A stretch of DNA of 64,000 nucleotides from JAHQVK01 sp036788295 (lineage in GTDB: Bacteria; Myxococcota; Kuafuiibacteriia; Kuafuiibacteriales; Kuafuiibacteriaceae). Made by a program: the position numbers and the translations under genes. Of this stretch, positions 7,845 through 16,559 are shown in pieces (position 1 is the first letter of the stretch; every line of letters starts with the position of its first letter). The stretch is from assembly GCA_036788295.1 (NCBI GenBank), contig DAIQNR010000002.1:124001-188000 (forward strand), read 5' to 3'. Below the pieces are notes generated by a model. It did not search any database. It was given only the letters and a program-made list of their open reading frames with translations, and was not told where the DNA came from.

Positions 7845-10800
7845 ATGCGGTCAGTGAGCAGATGGGCTTTTTTGGGACTCGCCTTGACCAGCGGGCTTCC
7901 CCGCTGCGCCTGCGATGAGACCGACGGGCTGCGTCGAGCGCAGGTCGAGCTGCTCCTCACGTTTCTCGACGAGGACAGCTGCTCCGGGAACGTGGTGCGG
8001 CGGCGCATCCCGGATGACTACGAGGGCGCGCTCAGGCCGGTGACCGACTTTGCCTCCCGGGGAGAGCGCGTGTTCGAGCTGCGCTCGACCGGCGAGGTCG
8101 GGCTCTTGGTCGAAGAGGTCCGTCTGTCCCAGGACGACCCCGAGTTTTCGCTGACCGTCACCGACGCAGAAGGCGAAGAGGTCGAGCTGCCGCGGCTCAT
8201 CCCACCGGCTCGGGGCGGACCGCCCGGGCTCGTGCTCACCGTTCGCTATTCCGCTTTCGACGCCGAACCGGACCGGCTCGACCTCGTGGTCGTGACCGAC
8301 GACCCGGACCGCTCGGAGGTCCGCTTTGGTCTGGCCGCGGGCCGGGGCCGGCTCTCGGTGTGCGTGGACGGGCTGTGCGACGAGCAGGCGGCCGTCGATT
8401 TCGGCCCGGTGGACCGGGGCACGGCCGCTTCGAGGGAGATCGTGCTCGAGAACGTCGGCGACGGGCCTCTGGATCTGCGCTCGGTTCGCCTCGCCAGCGA
8501 CTCCGGAGAGTTCTGCGCCCCCGAAGCCACCGAGCTCCCCGACGGCCTGCTCGACTGCACCCTGATCCCGCAGTGCCTCGAGCTGCTGCCCGGTGAGCAG
8601 TACGTGGTCCGGCTGACCTACCGTCCGGTCGATGGAGGTGAGGATTCGGCCGAGCTCGTCATCGTCTCCGGGGACGCGGCCGCCGGCAACGTCGTGGTTC
8701 CCATCACCGGGCTCGGAGCTGGGCCGGCGCTGTGCGTCTGCGCGGTCGAGGGCGATGGGTGCGAGCCAGCGCCGGTGGTCGACTTCGGCCTCGCGCCGGT
8801 GGGAGGGGTGTCGGAGCGCGCGGTTCGGTTGCTGTCCTGCGGGACGGCGCCGGTCACGCTGTCCGAGGCGACGCTCGAGCGGTCGGCGAACCACCCGTTC
8901 TTCACGGGCACGGAGTTCGAAATATCGAGCCCGTTCGCGCTCGGTCCGCTCCCCCCTGGCGCGACCTCCGAAGCGGTGATCCGATACAGCCCGACCGTCG
9001 CCGGGCGGCACCGCGGAGGACTGCGCTACCGGTCGGCCGAGTCCCCGCTCGACAGCTGGGTCGGGCTCGTCGGCCGCGCCGCCACCTGTGAGTTGCAAGC
9101 GGTCCCCGACCGGCTCGGATTTGGAACGATCGCCGGCGGGCAGAGCCGAGACCGGTCGGTCCTCCTCATCAACATTGGCAACCAGGCTTGCGAAGTGCTC
9201 GAACTCGTCGAGCCTTCCGCCCCGTTCGCGATCGTGAACGCTCCTGGCCTCCCGGCGGAGATCCTCCCTGGGTCCACGCTCGAGGTCCCGGTTCGCTTCT
9301 CTCCGCCGGCCGGGCCGGTCCAAAACTACACCGGCCAGCTCGAGGTGCGGTCGTCGGCCCCCGGCGCCTCGAACCTGACCATCGATCTCAGGGGTGACGG
9401 CGGCGGCGTCCCGGTCTGCTCGGTGGAGGTGGCGCCGAGCTTTCCCACTCGGTTGGCGGGCCGCGACGGTCTGCTCAACTTTGGGGCGGTGAACGTCGGC
9501 TACACCCAGACCTTGCCCATACGGATTCGCAACGTGGGCAGCGCCGACTGCACGCTGGCGAGCTTTCGGCTCAACTCCCTGCTCGGGCGGAGGGTGTTTC
9601 AGGCGACGTCGACGCAGCCGGTGCCGCTGGCGATCCCGCCCGGAGCGCAGACCGAGGTGCGGGTGAGCTTCGCGCCGACCTCGGCGAGCGACCTGCCGTT
9701 CGAGCCGATCACGAACTCGGTCGATCTTCGCCTGTCGGGCCCGGACCTCGCCCAGACCGACTGGTCCATCGGCATCCTCGCTCGGGCGACCGTCCCCTCC
9801 ATCGACGTCATTCCCCGGGACCTCGACTTCGGCGAGGTGACTTGGGAGCGGCCGAGCGCCCCCGACAACCGGAGCGCGTGCGGGTCGAGGACCCGAACCG
9901 TCTCGGTCTACAACTCCGGCTCCGGGCCGCTGACCATCACCGGCATCGAGATCGACCGCAGCTCCGACCCGGTGTTCGAGATCCGGGAGGTTCGCCAGGG
10001 CGGCAGGGCGCTGCCCGCCCCGTACGCTGGGATCTCGGTTGGAGGAGGTTCGAGCATCGAGGTGGACCTTCGGTTCTTCCCCACCAGGGCCGATCCGTCC
10101 GAGCACCGCGGGTTGCTCGTGGTGGACAACGACGTGACCAATCCCATGGGGAACGGGGCACCGTTCACGGTACCGCTCACCGGAGCGGGGACGGCCAACC
10201 CAAACCAGATCGATCGCTTCGAGCAGCTCGTGGACAACAAGGTCGACGTCCTGTGGGTCATCGACGACTCCTGCTCGATGCAGAGCAACCTGAACCAAGT
10301 CTCGGCGAACTTTCGGAGCTTCGTCGGCTTCGCCGACAGCCTCGGCGTCGACTACCAAATTGGGGTGACGACCACCGAGGTGCGCGACGCGAACACCTCC
10401 GGCGTCATCTGGGGATGCAGCGGCTTCAACCGGATCATCCGGAGCAGCGATCCCGACCGCTTCGCCGCCTTCGAGTGCGCCTCGCAGGTCATGAACCCCC
10501 CGAACGGCAACCGCCGCCCGAATCCTGGGGGATCCGACGTGCAGGAGGCTGGCCTGCAAGCGGCCCGGATCGCGCTCGATGTGCCGAACGTCACCGGGGC
10601 CAACGCTGGCTTTCTTCGGTCCGATGCCCGGCTGTCGGTGGTCGTCGTGTCCGACGAGGATGACCAGTCGGACGGTCCGGTCAGCCTCTATGTGGACTTC
10701 TTTCGGACGCTGAAGGGTTTTCGAAACCAAGATCTGGTGCAGCTGTCTTCGATCGCGGGCGACGTTCCGAACGGCTGCGCGACCGCCGACGCCGGCCGAC

Positions 10801-11102
10801 GGTATGCGGCCGCGGTTTCCGCCCTCGGCGGTCAGTTCGAGTCGATCTGCAGCCGCTCGTGGGCGACCATGCTCCAAAACCTGGGTCTCGGCTCGTTCGC
10901 GCTGAGGCGAAGCTGGGGGTTGAGCCGCCCCGCCGATCCCGCGACCCTTCAGGTCACCGTGAACGGCCAGGTCGTCGCTGAGAGCGGCAGCAACGGGTAC
11001 ACCCATGACGCCGCCTCGGACTCGATTCTCTTTCATGGGGCTGCGGTTCCTCCGCCCGGCGCCCGCATCGAGGTCCGCTACCGGGCCCGCTGCCTCCCCT
11101 GA
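7845..11102 (+). CDS. Giant secreted protein with ASH/choice-of-anchor repeats and VWA domain
   Basis: A 1085-aa exported protein. An N-terminal hydrophobic stretch (WAFLGLALTSGLPRC) acts as signal peptide; the lipobox is imperfect. Five immunoglobulin-like repeats of the ASH/choice-of-anchor D type begin with VxFGxVxxG motifs near residues 183, 311, 422, 542 and 659. A von Willebrand A domain starts near residue 800, with MIDAS-like DDSCSM and VVVVSDEDDQSDG. A short domain of about 50 residues, ending VPPPGARIEVRYRARC, closes the protein and is shared with the 222-aa lipoprotein at 22875-23543. Adhesion or surface assembly is plausible; no partner is known. Confidence 0.88.
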   Translation: MRSVSRWAFLGLALTSGLPRCACDETDGLRRAQVELLLTFLDEDSCSGNVVRRRIPDDYEGALRPVTDFASRGERVFELRSTGEVGLLVEEVRLSQDDPEFSLTVTDAEGEEVELPRLIPPARGGPPGLVLTVRYSAFDAEPDRLDLVVVTDDPDRSEVRFGLAAGRGRLSVCVDGLCDEQAAVDFGPVDRGTAASREIVLENVGDGPLDLRSVRLASDSGEFCAPEATELPDGLLDCTLIPQCLELLPGEQYVVRLTYRPVDGGEDSAELVIVSGDAAAGNVVVPITGLGAGPALCVCAVEGDGCEPAPVVDFGLAPVGGVSERAVRLLSCGTAPVTLSEATLERSANHPFFTGTEFEISSPFALGPLPPGATSEAVIRYSPTVAGRHRGGLRYRSAESPLDSWVGLVGRAATCELQAVPDRLGFGTIAGGQSRDRSVLLINIGNQACEVLELVEPSAPFAIVNAPGLPAEILPGSTLEVPVRFSPPAGPVQNYTGQLEVRSSAPGASNLTIDLRGDGGGVPVCSVEVAPSFPTRLAGRDGLLNFGAVNVGYTQTLPIRIRNVGSADCTLASFRLNSLLGRRVFQATSTQPVPLAIPPGAQTEVRVSFAPTSASDLPFEPITNSVDLRLSGPDLAQTDWSIGILARATVPSIDVIPRDLDFGEVTWERPSAPDNRSACGSRTRTVSVYNSGSGPLTITGIEIDRSSDPVFEIREVRQGGRALPAPYAGISVGGGSSIEVDLRFFPTRADPSEHRGLLVVDNDVTNPMGNGAPFTVPLTGAGTANPNQIDRFEQLVDNKVDVLWVIDDSCSMQSNLNQVSANFRSFVGFADSLGVDYQIGVTTTEVRDANTSGVIWGCSGFNRIIRSSDPDRFAAFECASQVMNPPNGNRRPNPGGSDVQEAGLQAARIALDVPNVTGANAGFLRSDARLSVVVVSDEDDQSDGPVSLYVDFFRTLKGFRNQDLVQLSSIAGDVPNGCATADAGRRYAAAVSALGGQFESICSRSWATMLQNLGLGSFALRRSWGLSRPADPATLQVTVNGQVVAESGSNGYTHDAASDSILFHGAAVPPPGARIEVRYRARCLP

Positions 11103-11847
11103 CGAAGAGGTAGCGGCTGCCGAGGATCTCGGGCTCCGCCCTGCGTCCTGGCTGGGCGCTTTGTGGGCGCGATTGGCGCAGAGCGCGGCGCTGGCCTTCG
11201 CTGCCATGAGCCCGGACCCGCTCCGCCTGGTGTGGGTGCTGCTGGCGGTGGTGATCGCCGCCGCCGGTCCAGGGGCGGCGCTCGGGGCTCGGGGGCGTCG
11301 GTTCGTTTCCGCCTGGGCGGCGGCGCTGCTCGGCCGCGGGTTGGTGGTCGCCGTGGTGCTCGCGCCGATGGCGGCGGTCGGGGCGGTCGGTGCGTGGCTG
11401 TCCCCGGGCCAAGCCCCGGTCGGCGCGGCGGTCGCGGCTGGATGGGCCGGCGCGCTCGGCCTGCTGGCGGCGGTGCCGCTCGCCGGGGCGGTGGGTGCGG
11501 CGCCGGTGCTCGCCGTCGCCGGGGCCGATCCCCGAACGGCGGTTCGCGCCGCGCTTTCGCGGCTGTCGATGCGATCGGTTTGGGTGGTGCTCGTGCTCGC
11601 CGGCGCCGAGGCGGCCGCCGGCCTCGTCGCGGTGCTCGCGGTGCGGCCGCTGTCCGCTTCGGAGGTCGCCGGGCTGCCGTGGGACGAGCTGCTCGCCGCC
11701 GAGCTGTGCACCGCTGCGGTGTGGCGATGCTTGGGCGTGCCGGTCCAGGTGCTCGGGGCCCAGCTTCACCGGCAAGGGGCGGCTCAGCTCGTCCGGGGAA
11801 TGAGCAAGCCCCCGAGCCGCGCTTCGAACGGATCCCGATCCACTTGA
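11035..11847 (+). CDS. Polytopic membrane protein, unknown
   Basis: An Ala/Val/Gly-rich protein of about 270 aa with at least four or five hydrophobic segments (for example LVWVLLAVVIAAAGPGAALG, LVVAVVLAPMAAVGAVGAWL, ALGLLAAVPLAGAVGAAPVL and VWVVLVLAGAEAAAGLVAVL). The start is uncertain: this ATG overlaps the end of the preceding gene by 68 bases, and later starts are possible. The 3' end overlaps the convergent gene at 11784 by 64 bases. No family recognised. Hydrophobic periodicity on this strand, against disordered shadows on the other, is the main support. Confidence 0.6.
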   Translation: MGLRFLRPAPASRSATGPAASPDEEVAAAEDLGLRPASWLGALWARLAQSAALAFAAMSPDPLRLVWVLLAVVIAAAGPGAALGARGRRFVSAWAAALLGRGLVVAVVLAPMAAVGAVGAWLSPGQAPVGAAVAAGWAGALGLLAAVPLAGAVGAAPVLAVAGADPRTAVRAALSRLSMRSVWVVLVLAGAEAAAGLVAVLAVRPLSASEVAGLPWDELLAAELCTAAVWRCLGVPVQVLGAQLHRQGAAQLVRGMSKPPSRASNGSRST

Positions 11848-13373
11848 TCGAGCCCCGAATCGGGGTCGATCGGGTGGCGGGGCACGTCCCAGCGGAGGTG
11901 CGCCAGGAACCGCCGCGACCGGCCTCGGGGACTGCGGACCCGAACCGCGTCCCCGTCGGCGGATTCGACGAAGACCAGCCGCTCTTCGGTCCCGACGTGC
12001 AGCGCCGCCATGACCGGTGCCCTTCGGTGGGCGCCGGCCTCGTCGAGGCGCTCGGCCGCGTGTCGCTCGTCGGAGACGTTCTGGTACCGGACCCCGAACA
12101 CCGCCGAAAGGGCCGAAGCGAGCACGTCGAGGTCGAGGCTCTCCCCTCCGGACCCGAAGAACTGGGGAGGCCGCCGCCGCTCCGCGACCGCGGCGGGCAA
12201 TCCGGCGAGCGCCTCGGGCAGGCTCTCCCCCTCGAGCACGGCGCCTCCGGCGAGCACGGCCCCCCCTCGGGCCAGGGAGGCGGCGACCCGCGCGAACTCG
12301 GCCGGCCACCGCTCGGCGAGGGCAAACGCGATCGCCGCCTGCACCCCCGCAGGACCCTCCTCGGCCGGCAGCGTCGCCGGCTGCGCGACCGGGGCGAGCA
12401 CCGGCGCGGGGTCCCCCCCCGCCTCGGCGAGCGCGAGCAAGGAGCCGGCGAGCTCGTGCCCTTCGTGGTCGGTGTCGGCGAGCGCGGAGCGGAGTCCGAT
12501 TCGTCGGGCGGCGACCCGGGCGAGCAGCACCCGTCCGTCGCCATCGAGCCGATCGAAGAGGCGGCAAGCCTGCCTTCGGCCCACCGGGCGCAGCTCGAAC
12601 AGCGCGCCGGATCGCAGCAGCGCGAGCGCGGCTTTGGGGGCGCTGGGATCGCTCGGGTCCCGGACCGATGGATCGAGCAGGTTCGCTTGCTCGTCGGGGT
12701 GCAGGCGCTCGAGTCCGCCCTCGTGGATCAGGTGCTCGAGAGCCCGCTTCGGAGACAAGCTCGGCTCCCCTCGGGGCTGCTCGTGGCGGCCGAGCAGCAC
12801 GGCGTCGAGGACGTCGAGTTGCTCGGTGGGCAGGGCGACGACCAGGCCCCGGAGCGCCGCCGTGCTGGGGGTGAAGATCCGCTCGAGCAAGATGGCCTGC
12901 CGACGGAGCGCGGCCGGGATCGCGCCGGTGCGCAGGCCCGGAAGCGGAGCTCGGGGCACCACGCCTGTGAGGTCGAGCGCGGTCACCTCCTCGACCTCCG
13001 GGATCGCCTCGAAGGGTGCGGCGCTCGCGACCCCTCGGCGAGCGGTCGCGGTCGGTGAAGGCTCGGACCGATCGCGCTTCACCCGGGCTCGGCCCGCCTC
13101 TTCGAGCGCATCGACCCGCTCCTCTCGAGAGCGGCCCGCCTCCTCGATTGCATCGACCCGCTCCTCTCGAGAGCGGCGCAGCTCCTCGAGCGGAGCGCCC
13201 GATTCGGCCAGCCACGGCGACAACCATCGCGGCCCATGAAGCGGCGCGGCTGTGAGCTGGGCGCCCAGCCATGAGCCCACCGGCGCCCGCTCGACCCGAA
13301 ATTTCCTGGTCTCGGCGAAGAACCGCGCGCGCCGCCGGCGGCCAGCAGATACCGGCTCGTCGGGGTCGGACAT
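11784..13373 (-). CDS. Unknown 529-aa protein with N-terminal charged repeat
   Basis: No family recognised. No signal peptide or membrane segment, so probably cytoplasmic. Residues 65-100 carry two and a half copies of a 14-residue charged helical unit around SREERVDAIEEAG, encoded by a matching near-perfect DNA repeat at about 13086-13190. The remainder is Leu/Ala-rich and helical, then turns into a beta-rich C-terminus (VMAALHVGTEERLVFVESADG, RFLAHLRWDVP). Codon bias is typical of the genome. It is convergent with the membrane-protein gene and divergent from map. It resembles the lineage-restricted proteins common in myxobacteria. Confidence 0.65.
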   Translation of the reverse strand: MSDPDEPVSAGRRRRARFFAETRKFRVERAPVGSWLGAQLTAAPLHGPRWLSPWLAESGAPLEELRRSREERVDAIEEAGRSREERVDALEEAGRARVKRDRSEPSPTATARRGVASAAPFEAIPEVEEVTALDLTGVVPRAPLPGLRTGAIPAALRRQAILLERIFTPSTAALRGLVVALPTEQLDVLDAVLLGRHEQPRGEPSLSPKRALEHLIHEGGLERLHPDEQANLLDPSVRDPSDPSAPKAALALLRSGALFELRPVGRRQACRLFDRLDGDGRVLLARVAARRIGLRSALADTDHEGHELAGSLLALAEAGGDPAPVLAPVAQPATLPAEEGPAGVQAAIAFALAERWPAEFARVAASLARGGAVLAGGAVLEGESLPEALAGLPAAVAERRRPPQFFGSGGESLDLDVLASALSAVFGVRYQNVSDERHAAERLDEAGAHRRAPVMAALHVGTEERLVFVESADGDAVRVRSPRGRSRRFLAHLRWDVPRHPIDPDSGLDQVDRDPFEARLGGLLIPRTS

Positions 13374-13464
13374 CCCAGGACTGTAGCAGGCACCGCCGAG
13401 CGGGAGCGCTCGGGGTGCGACGGTTTGGCGTTGCCAGGTCGCTCGGCCTCTTCATTATGGGCGG

Positions 13465-14268
13465 GTGCAGGGAACGGGTCACATCACCATCAAGACGCCA
13501 GCGGAGATCGACGCGATGCGCAAGGTCTGCCGACTGGCCGCCCGGACCCTGCGTATGGCGGCCGAGCTGGTGAAGCCCGGGGTGAGCACCGAAGAGATCA
13601 ACGAGGCGGTTCACGCCTTCACCCTCGAGGCAGGGGCGATCCCGGCGCCGCTTCACTACGGCGCCGATCCCTCCCGGGGCATCCCGCCGTTCCCGAAGTC
13701 GGTGTGCACCTCGGTGAACGACGTCATCTGCCACGGCATCCCGTCGCGGACCGAGATCCTCGCCGATGGGGACATCATCAACATCGACGTGACCTCCATC
13801 CTCGACGGATTTCACGGCGACACGAGCCGGACCTTCGTCGTCGGCGAGGCGAGGCCCGAGGTCCGAAAGCTGGTCGACGTGACCTACGATTGCATGATGC
13901 TCGGCATCCGCGCGGTGAAGCCGGGGGGCCGCATCCGGGACATCGGCACCGCGATCGAAGCCCACGCGAAGAAGTTTGGGTACGGGGTGGTGGAGGAGTA
14001 CGTCGGCCACGGGATCGGGCGCGGGTTCCATGAACCTCCGCAGGTCCCCCACTTTCGCTCCCGCGGCCCAAACCCCCGCCTCCGGCCAGGCATGACGTTC
14101 ACCGTGGAGCCGATGATCAACCTTGGCGGCAGGCACACCGTGCTCGACCCGGTCGACCGGTGGACCGTTCGGACCGCCGACGGCGGTCTTTCGGCCCAGT
14201 TCGAACACACGGTGCTCGTGACCGAGACCGGCTACGACATCCTCACCGATTGGGCGAAGATCGCCTGA
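13465..14268 (+). CDS. map: Methionine aminopeptidase, type I
   Basis: Removes the initiator Met from nascent proteins. The 267-aa protein has all five metal ligands in order: the two Asp of NIDVTSILDGFHGDTSR, His of YVGHGIGRGFHE, Glu of FTVEPM and Glu of QFEHT. The substrate His in YVGHGIG is present. The sequence from TPAEIDAMRKVCRLAA onward matches the family. The start used is GTG at the beginning of the conserved region (MQGTGHITIKT). No secY-adk neighbourhood is present, so it stands alone. Confidence 0.96.
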   Translation: MQGTGHITIKTPAEIDAMRKVCRLAARTLRMAAELVKPGVSTEEINEAVHAFTLEAGAIPAPLHYGADPSRGIPPFPKSVCTSVNDVICHGIPSRTEILADGDIINIDVTSILDGFHGDTSRTFVVGEARPEVRKLVDVTYDCMMLGIRAVKPGGRIRDIGTAIEAHAKKFGYGVVEEYVGHGIGRGFHEPPQVPHFRSRGPNPRLRPGMTFTVEPMINLGGRHTVLDPVDRWTVRTADGGLSAQFEHTVLVTETGYDILTDWAKIA

Positions 14269-14287
14269 ATCGCGCGGACGGAGGGCG

Positions 14288-15688
14288 TCATCGGCTCCCG
14301 CCGCCCAGCGTGAGCCAGACCCTGACCCCGAGCCCGAGCCGGCTGCACTCGGCGGCCGACGGGCACGCGTCGTCCGCCCATCCGAGCACCTCGGCGACCC
14401 GTCCCCACGGCTCTTGTCCCAACCCCGAGACGGCGACCGCCGGCACCTGGCCGGTGTCGCGAAGGCGGCGGCGAACTTCGCCCTGGATTCCGAGCGCAGA
14501 GGAGGGCTCTCCGTCGAGGCTCAGCCCCCCGCCTGCCTCGAGAGCGACGCGAAGCGCGGAGGAGGGCGGATCGCCGAAGGCGGCGCGCAAGCCCACCTGC
14601 TCGCCGCTCGGCCTCTCGTGAACGATCTGAACCGGGCTCGCGCCGCCGCGCTCACGCAGGAACTCGAGCAACTCGAGCACGGTGGAGGCGGGGACCGTTC
14701 GGTGGACCACCACGACGAACGGCCCTGTGAGCTCGTTGCGCCCGGCGCTGGTCCTCCGGGCAGTCGTCCGAAAATCGCGGGGAAGACGGCCCTCCTCGAG
14801 CGGAGCGAAAGGGGTCGAGCCGATGCGCACTTCGCTCGGTCCCACGGCGAGGGTGGCGCCCGCGTCCGAAACCGGCTGACCGCCCCGCGCCACGGAAAGC
14901 TCGAGGCCCGACGGGAGCTCCACCCGGCGCAGGCTCTCGAAGGGCGCCGGCTCCTCGTCCGGCGTCACCGCCGACATCATGGCGAGCCAGGCCACGGTGA
15001 CCGCCCCAAACCAGCCGAACGCTGCAAACGCTGGGCGAAGCAACTCGCGGTCCGGGCCCAACGCCGCCGCTGCGCGCCCGGGGACGAGCAAGGGAGCCTG
15101 CGGTGCGATCCGGACGACCGCCTCGAGCAGCGCCCGGACATGCCGAGCCTCTCGAACGCTCGGGGCGAGCAGCCAACCGTGGACGACCCACAGCCCGACG
15201 AGGCAGCCGAGCGCAAAGCCTCCCTCGACGAACGCGCCGGCCAACGCCTCGAACGGTCCAAGGAGCAGGGGTTCCGCGTCGAGCTGGACGACGGGCAGGG
15301 GCAGGCCTCGGACGTGTTCGACCGCGGCGCCCGTGGCCTGCACCGCGCCGAAGATCCCGAGCACGAGCGGCGCGCAGCCGGCGACGAGCAGCGCGAGCTC
15401 CCGAACTCCGAGGAGCGGGCGGCTGGGACCGAAGCGGGCGGCGGCCAGTTTGGACAGCGCCTCGAGCAGCGCCGGCTCCGGCGGAGAATCGGCGGCGAGC
15501 GCGTTGACCACCGGCCCAACGGCGGCCCGCGGCTCCGCGGACAGGCGCCGCACGGCCGCTTCGAGGGCGGGTAGGTCGCTGGCGTTGGCGAGCCGACGGG
15601 TCGCCGAGCGCTCCAAGGCCCAATCGAGCCCGAACCCGCCAAGGGCGGCGGCCAGCGCGACGAGTGCGAAGATGGCGACCCAACTCAC
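14288..15688 (-). CDS. ExbB/TolQ-like and ExbD/TolR-like fused membrane protein (divergent)
   Basis: Predicted 466 aa. Four hydrophobic segments: WVAIFALVALAAALGGFGL at the N-terminus, a pair near residues 86-110 (LVAGCAPLVLGIFGAVQATG) and 150-172 (GGFALGCLVGLWVVHGWLL), and a fourth near 223-240 (WFGAVTVAWLAMMSAV). The first three have the ExbB/TolQ layout. The fourth, with its following exported domain (FVVVVHRTVPASTVLELLEF), has the ExbD/TolR layout, with the usual pattern of a strand followed by a helix. This is a structural analogy; identity is low. The GTG start is chosen at the first hydrophobic segment. Last gene of a three-gene minus-strand set. Confidence 0.6.
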   Translation of the reverse strand: MSWVAIFALVALAAALGGFGLDWALERSATRRLANASDLPALEAAVRRLSAEPRAAVGPVVNALAADSPPEPALLEALSKLAAARFGPSRPLLGVRELALLVAGCAPLVLGIFGAVQATGAAVEHVRGLPLPVVQLDAEPLLLGPFEALAGAFVEGGFALGCLVGLWVVHGWLLAPSVREARHVRALLEAVVRIAPQAPLLVPGRAAAALGPDRELLRPAFAAFGWFGAVTVAWLAMMSAVTPDEEPAPFESLRRVELPSGLELSVARGGQPVSDAGATLAVGPSEVRIGSTPFAPLEEGRLPRDFRTTARRTSAGRNELTGPFVVVVHRTVPASTVLELLEFLRERGGASPVQIVHERPSGEQVGLRAAFGDPPSSALRVALEAGGGLSLDGEPSSALGIQGEVRRRLRDTGQVPAVAVSGLGQEPWGRVAEVLGWADDACPSAAECSRLGLGVRVWLTLGGGSR

Positions 15689-15707
15689 GGAAATCTCGGC
15701 GCGCCGA

Positions 15708-16259
15708 TCACTCGAACTCCGCGGCTTGGCGCAGCGCCGCGCTCCGCTCTCGCTCGATGGCGGCGCGCATGTTTTGGGCCACGAGCGGGGCCACGATGCG
15801 CCGAAGGTGTCGAGCCCGCTGCCGGTGGACGAGCACGGCGGCCCGCCCGAGGAGAAGGGCCCCAGGCAGCAGCGTCGCGATCGCGACCGCCAAGGCGAGC
15901 ACGGTCCACGGCGGAAGGGACGCGAACGCGGCAGCGACGACCGGTACGAGCGGGAAGCCGCCGAACGCAGCGGCCACCAGGGTCGGGCGTACGGGGGCGG
16001 CGACCACCGGCTCCGGCCGCCCCATGAGCGCCCCCACGAGCGGCTCGAACACGCCGCCTTGAGCCCGGGCCCGGATTCGGGCTCGTTCCGGCTCCCCCTG
16101 CGCCGCGAGCCGAGCGACCTCCTCCGCCTCCCGGCGGAACTCGCGGGCTCGGCGAAGCATCCACCACAGGCCCCCCGCTTGCGCACCCACGCCGACGAGC
16201 GCCCAGCCGAGGATCACGGGGCCGAAGGGGGCGCCAAAGAGCGGCTCGAATGGAAACAT
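15708..16259 (-). CDS. Membrane protein, ExbB-like topology, unknown
   Basis: 183 aa. One N-terminal membrane helix (PVILGWALVGVGAQAGGLWW) precedes a charged amphipathic stretch (RRAREFRREAEEVARLAAQG). A hydrophobic pair (TLVAAAFGGFPLVPVVAAAF and WTVLALAVAIATLLPGALLL) and a basic C-terminal helix follow. The helix-loop-hairpin order recalls ExbB/TolQ, but sequence signatures are missing. It lies 19 bases upstream of the fused ExbB/ExbD-like gene and just downstream of a 66-aa membrane protein, so the three are probably co-transcribed and form one complex. Confidence 0.65.
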   Translation of the reverse strand: MFPFEPLFGAPFGPVILGWALVGVGAQAGGLWWMLRRAREFRREAEEVARLAAQGEPERARIRARAQGGVFEPLVGALMGRPEPVVAAPVRPTLVAAAFGGFPLVPVVAAAFASLPPWTVLALAVAIATLLPGALLLGRAAVLVHRQRARHLRRIVAPLVAQNMRAAIERERSAALRQAAEFE

Positions 16260-16264
16260 GCCGG

Positions 16265-16465
16265 TTAGCGGGCCGCTTCCACGGCGAGCACCGCTTGCGC
16301 GAGCGACCGGTGCGCCGCCCGCGCCCGCTCCGCGAGCGCACAGCCGAGGAAAAGGCAGAGCAAGAACCCGCCGAGGCCAGCGCAGCCGGCGAACCACGCT
16401 CGGGTGCCGGGGACCGCGGCGAACGCCAGCGGCGTCCGAGCGGTTCCAAGAGACGGCCGCGTCAT
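16265..16465 (-). CDS. Small single-span membrane protein
   Basis: 66 aa with one strongly hydrophobic helix (WFAGCAGLGGFLLCLFLGCA) and a short basic/acidic tail. It starts the minus-strand operon, 5 bases before the 183-aa membrane protein. No family. Its position and topology suggest a subunit or assembly factor of the ExbB/ExbD-like complex. Confidence 0.5.
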   Translation of the reverse strand: MTRPSLGTARTPLAFAAVPGTRAWFAGCAGLGGFLLCLFLGCALAERARAAHRSLAQAVLAVEAAR

Positions 16466-16559
16466 CGGTCGGAAAGCTGTCCGTCTCCGTGCCCCTCGTC
16501 AAGTCGGCGACCACCGGTGTCCGTGACGGCACCGCGAAGGCGCGGTAGCGTCCCGCCCG

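Noticed and set aside
7851..11711. A 1286-codon open frame antisense to the giant ASH/VWA protein
   Set aside because: Low-complexity Arg/Ala/Gly/Asp protein without motifs; it is the usual shadow of a G+C-rich gene. The plus-strand frame has a signal peptide, repeats and a VWA domain.
10954..14208. A 1084-codon minus-strand frame over several genes
   Set aside because: It crosses map and the ASH/VWA gene end and consists of low-complexity Arg/Gly/Ala.
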